From positions 17,634 to 81,633 of the forward strand of contig CAZYHV010000018.1 in the NCBI GenBank assembly GCA_964647485.1: DNA of 64,000 bases. The letters run 5' to 3'. The stretch comes from FW021-bin31 sp964647485 (GTDB lineage: Bacteria; Bacteroidota; Bacteroidia; Chitinophagales; Chitinophagaceae). The notes beneath the pieces are model-generated. The model made no database searches. It had not been told where the DNA came from and was given only the letters and a program-made list of their open reading frames with translations. The translations under genes were made by a program, and so were the position numbers. How positions within the stretch are numbered: the stretch's first letter is position 1; each line of letters starts with the position of its first letter. Of the stretch, positions 9,544 to 18,699 are shown piece by piece.

Positions 9544-9559
9544 AATAATTTTATTAAAA

Positions 9560-11614
9560 TTAATCGTATGTTTTCCATCCCGGGTTTTGAGTAAGCCGAT
9601 CGTTCCGTCTTAATTCGTCAATCGATATCGGCCAAAAATACATCTTGGGAGCAAAAGACATTTCTAAAGCAAATGATTGAACCGGCTGGTGGAATAACTC
9701 TTTTTGCGCCGCAGTCATCAAAACGTTATATCCATAAATAGGTTTTGACAATTCTACAGGCGCATCCAACCATCGACGTAAATCATAATATCGCTCCTGT
9801 TCTCCCATAAATTCAATCATTCGTTCTCTTTTCAGTTTTTCCCGAAAGGCGCTTTTACTTGCATAAATACCATCCGGATAATCGGGCAATCCGGCTCTAA
9901 TTCTCACCGGACGTACCCCTCTTTTCATTTCATTGATATCGCGGGCAATGGTATAAGTATGTGAGCTGTCCCAGGAAGGGATTTGGTAAGAACTCGTCAA
10001 TTCATTCAATGCTTCCGCATACTCTAATAATATATCTGCATAGCGGAGAGCGGGTTCCGGCTTAAAAACGATATTTGATATATTGTCATTTTCATAAGTA
10101 TCCTTAGGGTTGACATATTTTTTTATCCCAATCCCGGTTCGCAGCCAGAACATCGTGTTGGTATATCCATTACCACTTCCTCTATAATAGAAGACCTGCT
10201 GATTACGATTATCGGGATCAGATTCATTGGTTAAATTCCATACACTTCCGTTATACGCTACAGAAGCATAAAACCTTGGGGATCTATTTGCAAATTGTAA
10301 GGATACTCCCTCCTTCAGATGCGGATACTTCCCTGCAGCAACATCCGCTTCTGTGACAAAACCCTTGACCCGGGCACTCCCATCTCCTCTTCCATATTCC
10401 TTCCCTCTGCCCGGCACATCTGAACCATCGTTCATATAGTAAGCATCACACATTTTCAGGGTCATCCCATGCGTATTCCAGCCTGAAGCTATAATAGGTA
10501 ATTGGTGTTCAACTAATACTTGTATTCCTTCTGTACTTTGATTTTGTCCACGGGTAAATATCAATTCCGGATTCTCAGAAGCTGCCAAATCTCCATCAAA
10601 AAGGGAACGATAGGATTCGTATGGATCAATATCCGCCCATCCCTCCGGCCAGTTTTTATCAGAATATTCGGGATTGTAAGGTGGAGACACGGTTGCCGGA
10701 TATGAGGTCGTTCCCGAAGATTTAAAATTAGCGGTATAGATTCTATACACGCCAAGATTTATAACATCTTTTGCTGCAGCAGCTGCTTTTGCCCATTTTT
10801 CCTCATCATAGTTTAATGATAATAAATGATGCCCTTCATCATCAACCAACCTTTCCTTATAGCCCGACACTGTATTTCCCCCATTCATCAATGGGCTGGC
10901 AGCATATAACAAGACCTTTGCTCTCGTTGCCAGAGCCGCACCACGGGTGGGTCGGGCAACGGCTAATTGCCCTCTATGCAAGGGAAGGTGCTTTGCGGCT
11001 TTTACCATCTCTTTACTGATATATTCGGCACAATCTTCATAACTGCTGCGCGGTATAGCAATATCTTCATAGCTTTTAGTATAATCGATTCCCTTATCCG
11101 GCAAAATCGGGATGGGACCATATTTTCTAAGCAATAGCCAATAATAGTACGCCCTAATAAAGCGCGCCTGTGCTTTTAAATCCAATCTATCTTCTTTGCT
11201 TACCGCTGTGTCCTTATAAATATTTTGAATAAAGACCGAAGCACTTCTAATTCCCTTGTAATTTTGTCCCCAGGTAGATTGTTTTTCATCTTCATGATAA
11301 TTGCCCAAGTGAAATCTATTATAGGATAATTGGCCTTGCTCCTTCACATCATAATTAACATCCCGGTCTCCATAATACATATCGTCTGAAAAATTAAAAG
11401 GCTCATAGCCTTTACTGGCCACATCCGCATTCGCTGATTGCAAAAAAGAATAAGTATGTGCTAACCATTCTTGAGCATATTTGGGATTTTCAAAACTCTT
11501 ATCTAGAGTCATTCTATCCTGAAAATAATCATCGGATTTAAGATAATCCTTACAGGAATTGAAAAAAATCAATCCTGAAATACAAATTGTAAATATCAAT
11601 ATTCTTTTAGCCAT
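9560..11614 (-). CDS. SusD/RagB family nutrient-binding outer membrane lipoprotein
   Basis: This 684-residue protein is the glycan-capturing lid of a SusCD importer. It has a lipoprotein signal peptide (FFNSC, Cys21) and SusD hallmarks: an N-terminal TPR-like helical region with QARFIRAYYYWLLLRKYGP (about 148-166), RGAALATRAKVLLYAASPL, and the C-terminal RERMIEFMGEQERYYDLRRW segment. It is longer than typical SusD proteins (500-600), with insertions in the middle where the ligand site lies. It follows susC by 12 bp. It acts on the outer face of the outer membrane, docked on the SusC barrel. Confidence 0.95.
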   Translation of the reverse strand: MAKRILIFTICISGLIFFNSCKDYLKSDDYFQDRMTLDKSFENPKYAQEWLAHTYSFLQSANADVASKGYEPFNFSDDMYYGDRDVNYDVKEQGQLSYNRFHLGNYHEDEKQSTWGQNYKGIRSASVFIQNIYKDTAVSKEDRLDLKAQARFIRAYYYWLLLRKYGPIPILPDKGIDYTKSYEDIAIPRSSYEDCAEYISKEMVKAAKHLPLHRGQLAVARPTRGAALATRAKVLLYAASPLMNGGNTVSGYKERLVDDEGHHLLSLNYDEEKWAKAAAAAKDVINLGVYRIYTANFKSSGTTSYPATVSPPYNPEYSDKNWPEGWADIDPYESYRSLFDGDLAASENPELIFTRGQNQSTEGIQVLVEHQLPIIASGWNTHGMTLKMCDAYYMNDGSDVPGRGKEYGRGDGSARVKGFVTEADVAAGKYPHLKEGVSLQFANRSPRFYASVAYNGSVWNLTNESDPDNRNQQVFYYRGSGNGYTNTMFWLRTGIGIKKYVNPKDTYENDNISNIVFKPEPALRYADILLEYAEALNELTSSYQIPSWDSSHTYTIARDINEMKRGVRPVRIRAGLPDYPDGIYASKSAFREKLKRERMIEFMGEQERYYDLRRWLDAPVELSKPIYGYNVLMTAAQKELFHQPVQSFALEMSFAPKMYFWPISIDELRRNDRLTQNPGWKTYD

Positions 11615-11626
11615 ATCATTTATATT

Positions 11627-14600
11627 TTAGAAAGTAAGACTCAATCCCAGATTAAAGGTTCTGGAAGGAGGATAATCTTCTCCGCGAGGGCTTGCCATTT
11701 CCGGATCCCACACTTTAAAAGGAGCCCAGGTCAATAAATTAGAACCGCGGAGATATATACGTGCGTTCGATATATGCAATCTATTCACTAAACTATTGGG
11801 AAAGGTATAACCTATATTCACATTTTTCAGTCTTATATATCTTCCGTCTCTTATCCAAAAAGTAGAATTCCGGTAATTATTTCCATCTCTATCCTCATAA
11901 CTCAATCGCGGATAAGAAGCATTTGGGTTTTCTGTCGAGGGATCTCCTGAAATTTCTTCAGGGATCCAACGGTTTTTCATCAGGTCTGAAAAAACATTTC
12001 CCCATTCTCCTTCCGTAAAAGCATATACATTTTTACCATAAATAAAGAAATTGGATTTCCCGGCTCCCTGGAAGAGGACATTCAAATCAACGCCATGCGA
12101 ACTAATCGAAAATCCTAAACCATAGACCATATTGGGGGTACTTGTAGCTCCAACAGCCACCTGATCATCGCCGTTGACAACACCATCTCCATTGATATCC
12201 TTATATTTAATATCTCCCGGTTGATACGGACCAAATTCTTGTGTCGGACTGTTTCGAATCTCTTCGTAACTATCAAACAAGCCTAAAGCAACCAGCCCCT
12301 TCAGTTGTCCTACACGATATCCCTTCTGCATTTGATAAGGATATACACTTCTTTCCTCATCTCTATCCAATATTTCATTTTTGCTATAAGTGATATTCCC
12401 TCTCACTGCTAAATTAAATGTCCCGAACTGATGTTGTACTTTGAAATTACCATCAAATCCCTTAGCCGTGACCACCCCTACATTCGCACTGGGTGTACTT
12501 TCGAGCCCCACCATTACGGGTAAAAAATCCCTGGACATATAAATACCGGTACGTTTCTGACTAAAATAATCTACTTTCATAAAAAAAGCATCATCAAAAA
12601 GCGAGATATCCGTACCAATGTCTCTTTTGGTAGATACCTCCCAGGTCACATAGGGAGAAGCCACCTGAGAATAACCTCTTCCTTCATAGAATTTCGAAAG
12701 ACCATTTTTTGCCCATTCATAGCCACCTTTCCCTCCATCAATCGAATATAAATAGGGAAAGCGTGCGCCTCCTAAATCATCATTCCCCACTCTACCATAA
12801 GAAGCCCGGATTTTAAACATATTAATCCAGCTCAGGTTATCTTTCACGAATTGCTCCTCCCCAATATTCCAGGCGGCCGAAAAAGCCGGGAAAAAACCAA
12901 ATTGATGACCTATTGCAAAATTTTGAGATCCGGTATATCCAAAGTTAAAATCGATAAAATATTTATACATCCAATTATATCGTACCCGACCTGCTATACC
13001 CTGATGTTTTTTGGGTACCCCATTCTTTAAATCATCTCCTAAGTTTTGTGTTGAAATATAGGCATCCTGCGTATATTTAACCGTTCCTCCAAAATGATTG
13101 GATCCGATATCTTTATTATAATTAAACATCAAGCGTAGAAACTCTCGCCTACTTCCATCCGAATTACTGGATTGTTCTAAATCTCCCGGATCAGAAATAT
13201 GATGAAACACCAACTGCCCGTTTACATCCCGATGACGTTCTGCTTTCCATTGTTCTGGCCATCGATGACGAGAAATATTATTGTTATTGTACGTATCATA
13301 ACCAAAACTCCCATTAAAGGTTAGTCCCTTAAGAAGAAAATTAAAATCCTGATTAACCGTTATATTAGTTTGAACGTTACTTTCCCAATTGACATTAAAT
13401 CCTGTCTGTGTATTCGCTACCCAGGGATTGGTTTTGTTTCCGGTTCCTACTGCCGGGATATATCCATTGCTATATTCAATGGGGGTACGTATAGGGGAAT
13501 ATCCAAACAATTCTCCCCACACATCATTATCCCCTAATCCCGGACTGTTACGTTTCCTCAGCGACCCCGATACACCAAGCTTTACCAACGTGGATGGCGT
13601 TATATTGACATCTGTATTCAGCCTATAGGTCCATTTTTTATAATCTGCATTGGTATTATAGTCCTTTTTCAACTCCTTGTCTGTTTTATACATTCCCTGT
13701 TCATCCAAATAACTACCGGATACATAATAACGTGCTGTATTGCCTCCACCGCTCGCACTGACATTGGCACTATAAGAATAGGCTCCGTCTCGCAATACTT
13801 TGTCCATCCAATCCACATTAGGATATAAATCCGGATCTAAACCCAATTTTAGAATTCTCAATTCTGTCGAACTATAAAGAGGGGGATGATCCCGCGTGGT
13901 TCTAGACTCATTGATCAACCCGGCGTAAGTGGGTCCGTCTACGAATTTAGGGGTAATGGTACGCGTATTATAAGAACCTTCTACCCGAAGATTAATATTA
14001 GGTTTTCCGGCTTTCCCATGTTTGGTAGTGATTAAAATCACACCATTTGCTCCTCTTGACCCATACATGGCAGTAGCAGAAGCATCCTTAAGTACAGAAA
14101 TAGATTTAATGTCATTAATATTAATCTCATTAATATCACGTTCAAAACCATCTACCAAGACCAAGGCTCCGGTACCTCCTCCAAAGGTACTAATTCCGCG
14201 TACCCAGAAATTAGAGATATCTTTCCCAGGCTGTCCGGAGGTTTGTTGTGCTAAAATGCCGGGAACATTGCCGGCAAAGGAGTTGACGATACTCAGAGAA
14301 AGTGTGGAGGATTTTTTCATATCTTCCATATCAACAGAGGTCACAGCTCCCGTTACCGAAATTCTCTTCTCCGGTCCGGTGGCAGTGACTACTACTTCAT
14401 CAATGGCTCTTGCTTTAGCTCGTTGTAGTGAAACATTGACCGTGTTCTGCTTCTTTACCAAGACCTGCACAGTATCATACCCTATATAAGTAAACGCTAA
14501 TGTTCTATAGGGCTTTACCTCAATCTCATACTTTCCATTATCATCTGTTATGGCTCCCAGACCGGTTTTCCCAATAACCGATATACTCACTCCAATAAGT

Positions 14601-14713
14601 GGTTCGTCACTTTCGGCGTCTGTTACTTTACCGGAAATCTGTAAGGTTTCCTGCGCAAGAGCATTCAACGAAAATCCTAACAGCAGGATTAACAAAAATA
14701 AATAGTTCTTCAT
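11627..14713 (-). CDS. SusC/RagA family TonB-linked outer membrane transporter
   Basis: This 1028-residue TonB-dependent barrel has a signal peptide ending in NALAQ. It then carries a CarboxypepD_reg-like domain (about 24-105, ISGKVTDAESDEPLIGVSI), a TonB box near DEVVVTATG, a plug domain (about 110-240, with VDGFERDINEININDIKSIS) and a beta-barrel ending in the aromatic terminus GLSLTF. There is no N-terminal STN signalling domain. It imports oligosaccharides using TonB/ExbB/ExbD energy. It lies 26 bp after the IPT/NHL lipoprotein gene and 12 bp before susD. A calcium-like loop DINGDGVVNGDD is visible in the barrel region, as in many SusC proteins. Confidence 0.97.
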   Translation of the reverse strand: MKNYLFLLILLLGFSLNALAQETLQISGKVTDAESDEPLIGVSISVIGKTGLGAITDDNGKYEIEVKPYRTLAFTYIGYDTVQVLVKKQNTVNVSLQRAKARAIDEVVVTATGPEKRISVTGAVTSVDMEDMKKSSTLSLSIVNSFAGNVPGILAQQTSGQPGKDISNFWVRGISTFGGGTGALVLVDGFERDINEININDIKSISVLKDASATAMYGSRGANGVILITTKHGKAGKPNINLRVEGSYNTRTITPKFVDGPTYAGLINESRTTRDHPPLYSSTELRILKLGLDPDLYPNVDWMDKVLRDGAYSYSANVSASGGGNTARYYVSGSYLDEQGMYKTDKELKKDYNTNADYKKWTYRLNTDVNITPSTLVKLGVSGSLRKRNSPGLGDNDVWGELFGYSPIRTPIEYSNGYIPAVGTGNKTNPWVANTQTGFNVNWESNVQTNITVNQDFNFLLKGLTFNGSFGYDTYNNNNISRHRWPEQWKAERHRDVNGQLVFHHISDPGDLEQSSNSDGSRREFLRLMFNYNKDIGSNHFGGTVKYTQDAYISTQNLGDDLKNGVPKKHQGIAGRVRYNWMYKYFIDFNFGYTGSQNFAIGHQFGFFPAFSAAWNIGEEQFVKDNLSWINMFKIRASYGRVGNDDLGGARFPYLYSIDGGKGGYEWAKNGLSKFYEGRGYSQVASPYVTWEVSTKRDIGTDISLFDDAFFMKVDYFSQKRTGIYMSRDFLPVMVGLESTPSANVGVVTAKGFDGNFKVQHQFGTFNLAVRGNITYSKNEILDRDEERSVYPYQMQKGYRVGQLKGLVALGLFDSYEEIRNSPTQEFGPYQPGDIKYKDINGDGVVNGDDQVAVGATSTPNMVYGLGFSISSHGVDLNVLFQGAGKSNFFIYGKNVYAFTEGEWGNVFSDLMKNRWIPEEISGDPSTENPNASYPRLSYEDRDGNNYRNSTFWIRDGRYIRLKNVNIGYTFPNSLVNRLHISNARIYLRGSNLLTWAPFKVWDPEMASPRGEDYPPSRTFNLGLSLTF

Positions 14714-14739
14714 AAATAAAATTAATTATACGGTTAAAT

Positions 14740-16167
14740 CTATTCCCCTTCCATAGAAATTTTCCGAATGCGATGATTCTCACAATCACCGACGTAAAAG
14801 ATCTTATGACGGGCATCATAGGCGAGTCCTCTGGGTTGATCGAAGCGCGCCTCTTTGCGGAGATCCCCATCTATATAGCCATAAGGGTTTGAATCGATAC
14901 TCGAACTTCCCCGACCGGCGAAAGTTGTCACTTTGCCATCCGGAGTTAATATTCGAATATCGTGGTTATACTGTTCAGTAAAATAGAAATCATATTGGTT
15001 TTGCTGCCCTGCATAATCCGGATTTTTGACAAAAACGCCCTGATAGGGACCGTTTAATCTTGCTTCTGTTCCTACTCCATCGACCCAGCCGGCTTCTCGT
15101 GCTTTTCCACAAACCACATAAGGCTGCATAAATTCATGAGTATCCCAGTTATAGTCCGTCCTTAATATATAATGTTGGTTAATAACCACGATATAAGCAT
15201 AATTCCCATTCGGAGCCATGTCAATCTGGAATTCCCACCCAACATCCTGTATCTTAAATAATTCGCTATAATCTTTTATTCCTAAGTTCCCCTGCGAGAG
15301 ATATTTATTGATATCAAACCTAAAAAATTGTCCCTTTTCATAACTATTAAAATATAGCTCTCCGGTTACCGGGTGTATGGATGCCCCATTACATTGTTTA
15401 TAAGAAGTCAATACTTGTGGATCCTTAAAATTATTCGCCCTGGATAAAATAGAGGTAGCTATTCCATTTTTATCTCCCTGGTCATTTGCAATGATCATAT
15501 GATCGCCATCCAGCGTAAAATCTATGGTACGAATCCGGCTCCAGTTCCCCATACCTGTTGTAATAGGGGTCGTTACCATGCTGTCATGAAAATTAAGGAG
15601 TCTAATATCTCCTCCATTATCTTCCCCTACATATAGACGTCCTGAATCTTTAGGGTCAAACTTGAGCCAAGAAGGTTTATAGATCCCGCCACAATCATCA
15701 AAGGGGCCATTTTTCACATCATAATTCCCACGATCATCCGTCTCTCCCAGTAGCGTTGACACTACCATTTTACGCTGATAAGCAAAGCTACTATCAGCAA
15801 TAGCGATACTTTCTTTTTCCCCGGAGCCCACCTGCACTTTTATATTCCCTTTATAGGCTTGATTGGGGACTAAACAATAAATGGCATCATCATGTGCGCT
15901 GATAACAACCGCCGGTTTTCCGCTAATAGTCACATTAATAATAGAAGTATCATCTCCAAAATTATCTCCATAAATAATGAGTTGTTCCCCACCCCCACCT
16001 TCTTTAGGAAAAAAATCTGTAATTTTCACCGGCTTAGAGGGGTCATAACGCTCTGACACATCCACCGTACTCTTATTTTTTTTACAACCGAAAAGAAAGA
16101 AGAGAAACAATATCCCTGTTGTAAAAATAGCAATAGAAAAATGCTTTCTTGTAAAACGTATTCGCAT
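14740..16167 (-). CDS. IPT/TIG and NHL-repeat surface lipoprotein
   Basis: This 475-residue protein has a lipoprotein signal peptide (FLFGC, Cys28), an IPT/TIG immunoglobulin-like domain (about 45-130, ITDFFPKEGGGGEQLIIYGDNF) and an NHL-type six-bladed propeller (about 135-475, ending YDARHKIFYVGDCENHRIRKI). It is the first gene of the susC operon, downstream of two operator palindromes. IPT/NHL lipoproteins next to SusCD are common in Bacteroidota and probably bind glycan at the surface; catalytic function is not indicated. The start is set by the ATG that begins the basic n-region of the signal peptide. Confidence 0.88.
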   Translation of the reverse strand: MRIRFTRKHFSIAIFTTGILFLFFLFGCKKNKSTVDVSERYDPSKPVKITDFFPKEGGGGEQLIIYGDNFGDDTSIINVTISGKPAVVISAHDDAIYCLVPNQAYKGNIKVQVGSGEKESIAIADSSFAYQRKMVVSTLLGETDDRGNYDVKNGPFDDCGGIYKPSWLKFDPKDSGRLYVGEDNGGDIRLLNFHDSMVTTPITTGMGNWSRIRTIDFTLDGDHMIIANDQGDKNGIATSILSRANNFKDPQVLTSYKQCNGASIHPVTGELYFNSYEKGQFFRFDINKYLSQGNLGIKDYSELFKIQDVGWEFQIDMAPNGNYAYIVVINQHYILRTDYNWDTHEFMQPYVVCGKAREAGWVDGVGTEARLNGPYQGVFVKNPDYAGQQNQYDFYFTEQYNHDIRILTPDGKVTTFAGRGSSSIDSNPYGYIDGDLRKEARFDQPRGLAYDARHKIFYVGDCENHRIRKISMEGE

Positions 16168-16187
16168 ACTTTATTTTTTTAATTGTA

Positions 16188-16199
16188 TAAAACGTTTTA
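16188..16199. promoter_or_regulatory. Perfect LacI-type operator palindrome
   Basis: TAAAACGTTTTA is a perfect 12-bp palindrome centred on CG, the usual core of LacI-family operators. Reading the minus strand it extends to TTGCTAAAACGTTTTATA, identical over 16 bases to the site at 20757-20772 upstream of the ECF sigma gene. It lies just before the IPT/NHL-susCD operon. Confidence 0.65.
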
Positions 16200-16386
16200 G
16201 CAACTAAAAAAAATTCAGCCAGAGCCTCCATATTCACAAAAATGAAATGAGTGCACCATAGCAAACATCCATCGTGTTATCCTTTTTCTTTTTCTATTAA
16301 AGACTCAAAAGAAAAGAACCGAAGATGCAACAACAATAATTAAGGGATAGTATAATATCTAATCATGGCTATTTTTTATTTTTCAC

Positions 16387-16398
16387 TAAAACGCTTTA
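16387..16398. promoter_or_regulatory. LacI-type operator, distal copy
   Basis: TAAAACGCTTTA, one base off a perfect palindrome and identical to the 12-mer at 19835-19846. The downstream flank ACAAATTTATAA resembles the flank ACTAAATTTACG of the 19835 copy, suggesting a common binding footprint longer than 12 bp. Confidence 0.6.
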
Positions 16399-16551
16399 AC
16401 AAATTTATAAAATTAATTTTAAATAAAAAAATATTTGTATAATTCTTCATTCAGTATTGTCCGATAAGCTTCATTGATGAACTTTATTAGAAATATTTTT
16501 CACTTCGTTCAAAATGACCTTCTATATTTTGTGTTGGGGGGAGCGAACGTC

Positions 16552-18603
16552 TTATTTTCCAAGCTCCGAAACCCATGGCTGAAAATCATTCGATTTATTT
16601 GGCTGATTGGAGGCTTTTATTCTTAAAGTTCCCCCCTTCATTATTTCTTTCTGGGTAATCCAATTCCTCTTCAATTCCTTTCCATTCAAAAAAACTTTAT
16701 CGATATAGATGTTTTGTTTCTTGTAATTCGTCACAAGAATTTTAAAAGGATGATTTGTTCCATTATTAAGGACCACCTTTTTAAACAAAGGAACATGCAG
16801 ATAATAAACAGGTCGACCGACTAAAGCAGGAGAAATCCCAACAGCAGCCAGCACAAACCAGGCAGACATGGCACCGGCATCATCATCCATGGTTCTTAAA
16901 AAAGCTTTGGGTTGATTTTTAAAGACTCTTCCGATGTAGGGATCTATTCCTCTGAAATTTCCATTAAAATAAAATTGTGTAACGGTATCAATCGCCATAT
17001 CATGAATTAATTTTTCACTTTTATAAGGTTCATGAGTAGCAAAGTACAGCCACGGCGCTTGAATATCAGGTTCATTGGCCTGATTATAATTATTCTTCCC
17101 AAAAAATTCATCCAGCTGGGCAATAAAAGCATCTTCACCACCACACAGTGCTTTTAACCCTTTTATATCATAGGGAACCAACCACCGATATTGCCTGACT
17201 GTTCCCTGATACATGCCCCGGGCACCAACCCGATCAACATCATTTTTAGTGGGATCTGCAAAATCTTTCTTCCAATAAGATCGATACTGCCGAGCTTTGT
17301 TTTTATATTTTTCCGCCGCTTTAGTTCGTCCTAATTCCTGATAAATTTCAGAAAGTGCCCAATTATCATAACTTGACTCTAACGCTTTATCGGGAGAACC
17401 ATAATCCAATCTTTCATTCTCACTCACCAAAGAATCAATAATAGAATGAAAGTCCACTTGATATCCTTTTTTGGAAGCATCCAGCAAAACGACATCTGCG
17501 TGCTCCGTCCTGACCGTTTGTGAAGGTTCATGATCAGTAGAAAAATCTTCTTTTCCGTGTTTATACATTTCAGCAATAGACCAAACCATATTCTGATAAT
17601 CATCGGGATAGGCAAAAGACAACAAAGGCAGTTGGGTTTTATAATTATCCCAAATAGACCAACCGTTATAATAGGTCTTCTTCGATTTTTCCAACTTCCC
17701 ATCAATGGCTCGATAACTACCGTCTTTTTCGGAAATGACGTAAGGGGATTGCAATACCCGATAAAGCAAGGAATAAAATAATTTTTTGCGTTCATGATCT
17801 CCTTTCACCTTTATTCGTCCTAACTTTTGGTTCCAGGCTTTTCGGGTAGCGTTTCTTAATTCAGAAAAAGACTGGTTCCCGATTGTTCGCTTTGCATGAC
17901 TCGTATCTACCGATGAGAAACCCACTTTCAGGGTCACCTCTTTCGTTCCTTTTGGAAATTTCGCAAGAAACTGGTGATTCCCTACTTTCTTCCACTGCAG
18001 TGGAACATCTGCCTTTAAAGCGTAATAAATCTTATAAATTCCCCTGCTGCAAGTCGTTCCCGAACGAATAAAACCACTCGCTCCATCTTTATTAAAATGA
18101 TGCTTTCCCTCCACAAAACGATTTTCTAATGCAAAGCCAAAATTTACATAGAGACCATTTTGTGCATTAGAAAACTTATAATGATGAACCCCTAATTTTT
18201 TATTTACAGTAAATTCAGCCTGTATTCCATTTTTAAAAGAAACAGCGTAATATCCCGGTTCTCCTTTTTGACTTTTTTTAATGAGTTTAGATTCTTTCTG
18301 AAAGTCTCCACTGTAAGGTCGAATCAATAAATTTCCTCCATCTCCCCGGCAGCCAACGCCTTCCATCCTATTGTGTGTAAATCCTATATACTTTTTTGCA
18401 TAATATTCATACCCGGGGTGGGTATGGGGAAGGGTTTGAGGCCCGATGCTTATCATGCTAAAAGGGTAAGAGGCAGCAGGCGAAAGCTGACCATGATCTC
18501 CCGAAGTTCCTAAGAAAACATTGACCTCCTTCGCTACTTTCTCCTGAGCCCGAATCTGAGTCACGGAAAACAAAAACACGAGCAACAGCAAGACTTTTTT
18601 CAT
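16552..18603 (-). CDS. GH92 family glycoside hydrolase with Gln at the catalytic-acid position
   Basis: This 683-residue secreted protein (signal peptide to IRAQ) starts at the ATG at 18603; an in-frame upstream extension would precede the signal peptide. GH92 enzymes are calcium-dependent inverting exo-alpha-mannosidases. Visible family segments are HPGYEYYAKKYIGFTHNRM (62-80), GWSIWDNYK (314-322), the WQYRW-like QYRWLVPYD (470-478), NEP (510-512) and DDDAGAMSAWF (573-583), which holds the base Asp residues. In most members the acid Glu lies in an EGN-WQY motif; here the segment reads MYQGTVRQYRW, with Q466 (codon CAG at 17206-17208). A Glu-to-Gln change at this place is known in GH92 enzymes that hydrolyse mannose-1-phospho-6-mannose. 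The segment usually reading HEPSHH is NEPDIQ, so ordinary alpha-1,2 specificity is unlikely. The gene follows the GH130 gene by 96 bp. Confidence 0.9.
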   Translation of the reverse strand: MKKVLLLLVFLFSVTQIRAQEKVAKEVNVFLGTSGDHGQLSPAASYPFSMISIGPQTLPHTHPGYEYYAKKYIGFTHNRMEGVGCRGDGGNLLIRPYSGDFQKESKLIKKSQKGEPGYYAVSFKNGIQAEFTVNKKLGVHHYKFSNAQNGLYVNFGFALENRFVEGKHHFNKDGASGFIRSGTTCSRGIYKIYYALKADVPLQWKKVGNHQFLAKFPKGTKEVTLKVGFSSVDTSHAKRTIGNQSFSELRNATRKAWNQKLGRIKVKGDHERKKLFYSLLYRVLQSPYVISEKDGSYRAIDGKLEKSKKTYYNGWSIWDNYKTQLPLLSFAYPDDYQNMVWSIAEMYKHGKEDFSTDHEPSQTVRTEHADVVLLDASKKGYQVDFHSIIDSLVSENERLDYGSPDKALESSYDNWALSEIYQELGRTKAAEKYKNKARQYRSYWKKDFADPTKNDVDRVGARGMYQGTVRQYRWLVPYDIKGLKALCGGEDAFIAQLDEFFGKNNYNQANEPDIQAPWLYFATHEPYKSEKLIHDMAIDTVTQFYFNGNFRGIDPYIGRVFKNQPKAFLRTMDDDAGAMSAWFVLAAVGISPALVGRPVYYLHVPLFKKVVLNNGTNHPFKILVTNYKKQNIYIDKVFLNGKELKRNWITQKEIMKGGTLRIKASNQPNKSNDFQPWVSELGK

Positions 18604-18699
18604 TTTTAAAATATTTACCATTAACCTTACTCTATAACAATATAAACACTTCATTTTTTATTATTTACTGTTTTTTAAAGTCCAAACTACCATTACCCT

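Larger units (their letters stand above)
16168..16551. promoter_or_regulatory. Promoter region of the minus-strand susCD operon with two operator palindromes
   Basis: This 384-bp AT-rich stretch has no convincing gene. It holds two copies of the PUL operator: a perfect palindrome TAAAACGTTTTA at 16188-16199, followed by GCAA so that on the minus strand it reads TTGCTAAAACGTTTTA, and CTAAAACGCTTTAACAA at 16386-16402. They are about 200 bp apart and upstream of the IPT/NHL start at 16167. The proximal site sits 20 bp before the start codon. The arrangement suggests repression, possibly with looping, by a LacI-type dimer or tetramer. Confidence 0.65.

Noticed and set aside
14022..14489. A 155-codon plus-strand frame opposite susC
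   Set aside because: Antisense to the conserved plug domain of SusC; the amino-acid make-up mirrors the complementary codons.
16082..16264. A 60-codon minus-strand frame overlapping the IPT/NHL start
   Set aside because: It overlaps the signal peptide of a well-supported gene in another frame and covers the operator; no ribosome site or family.
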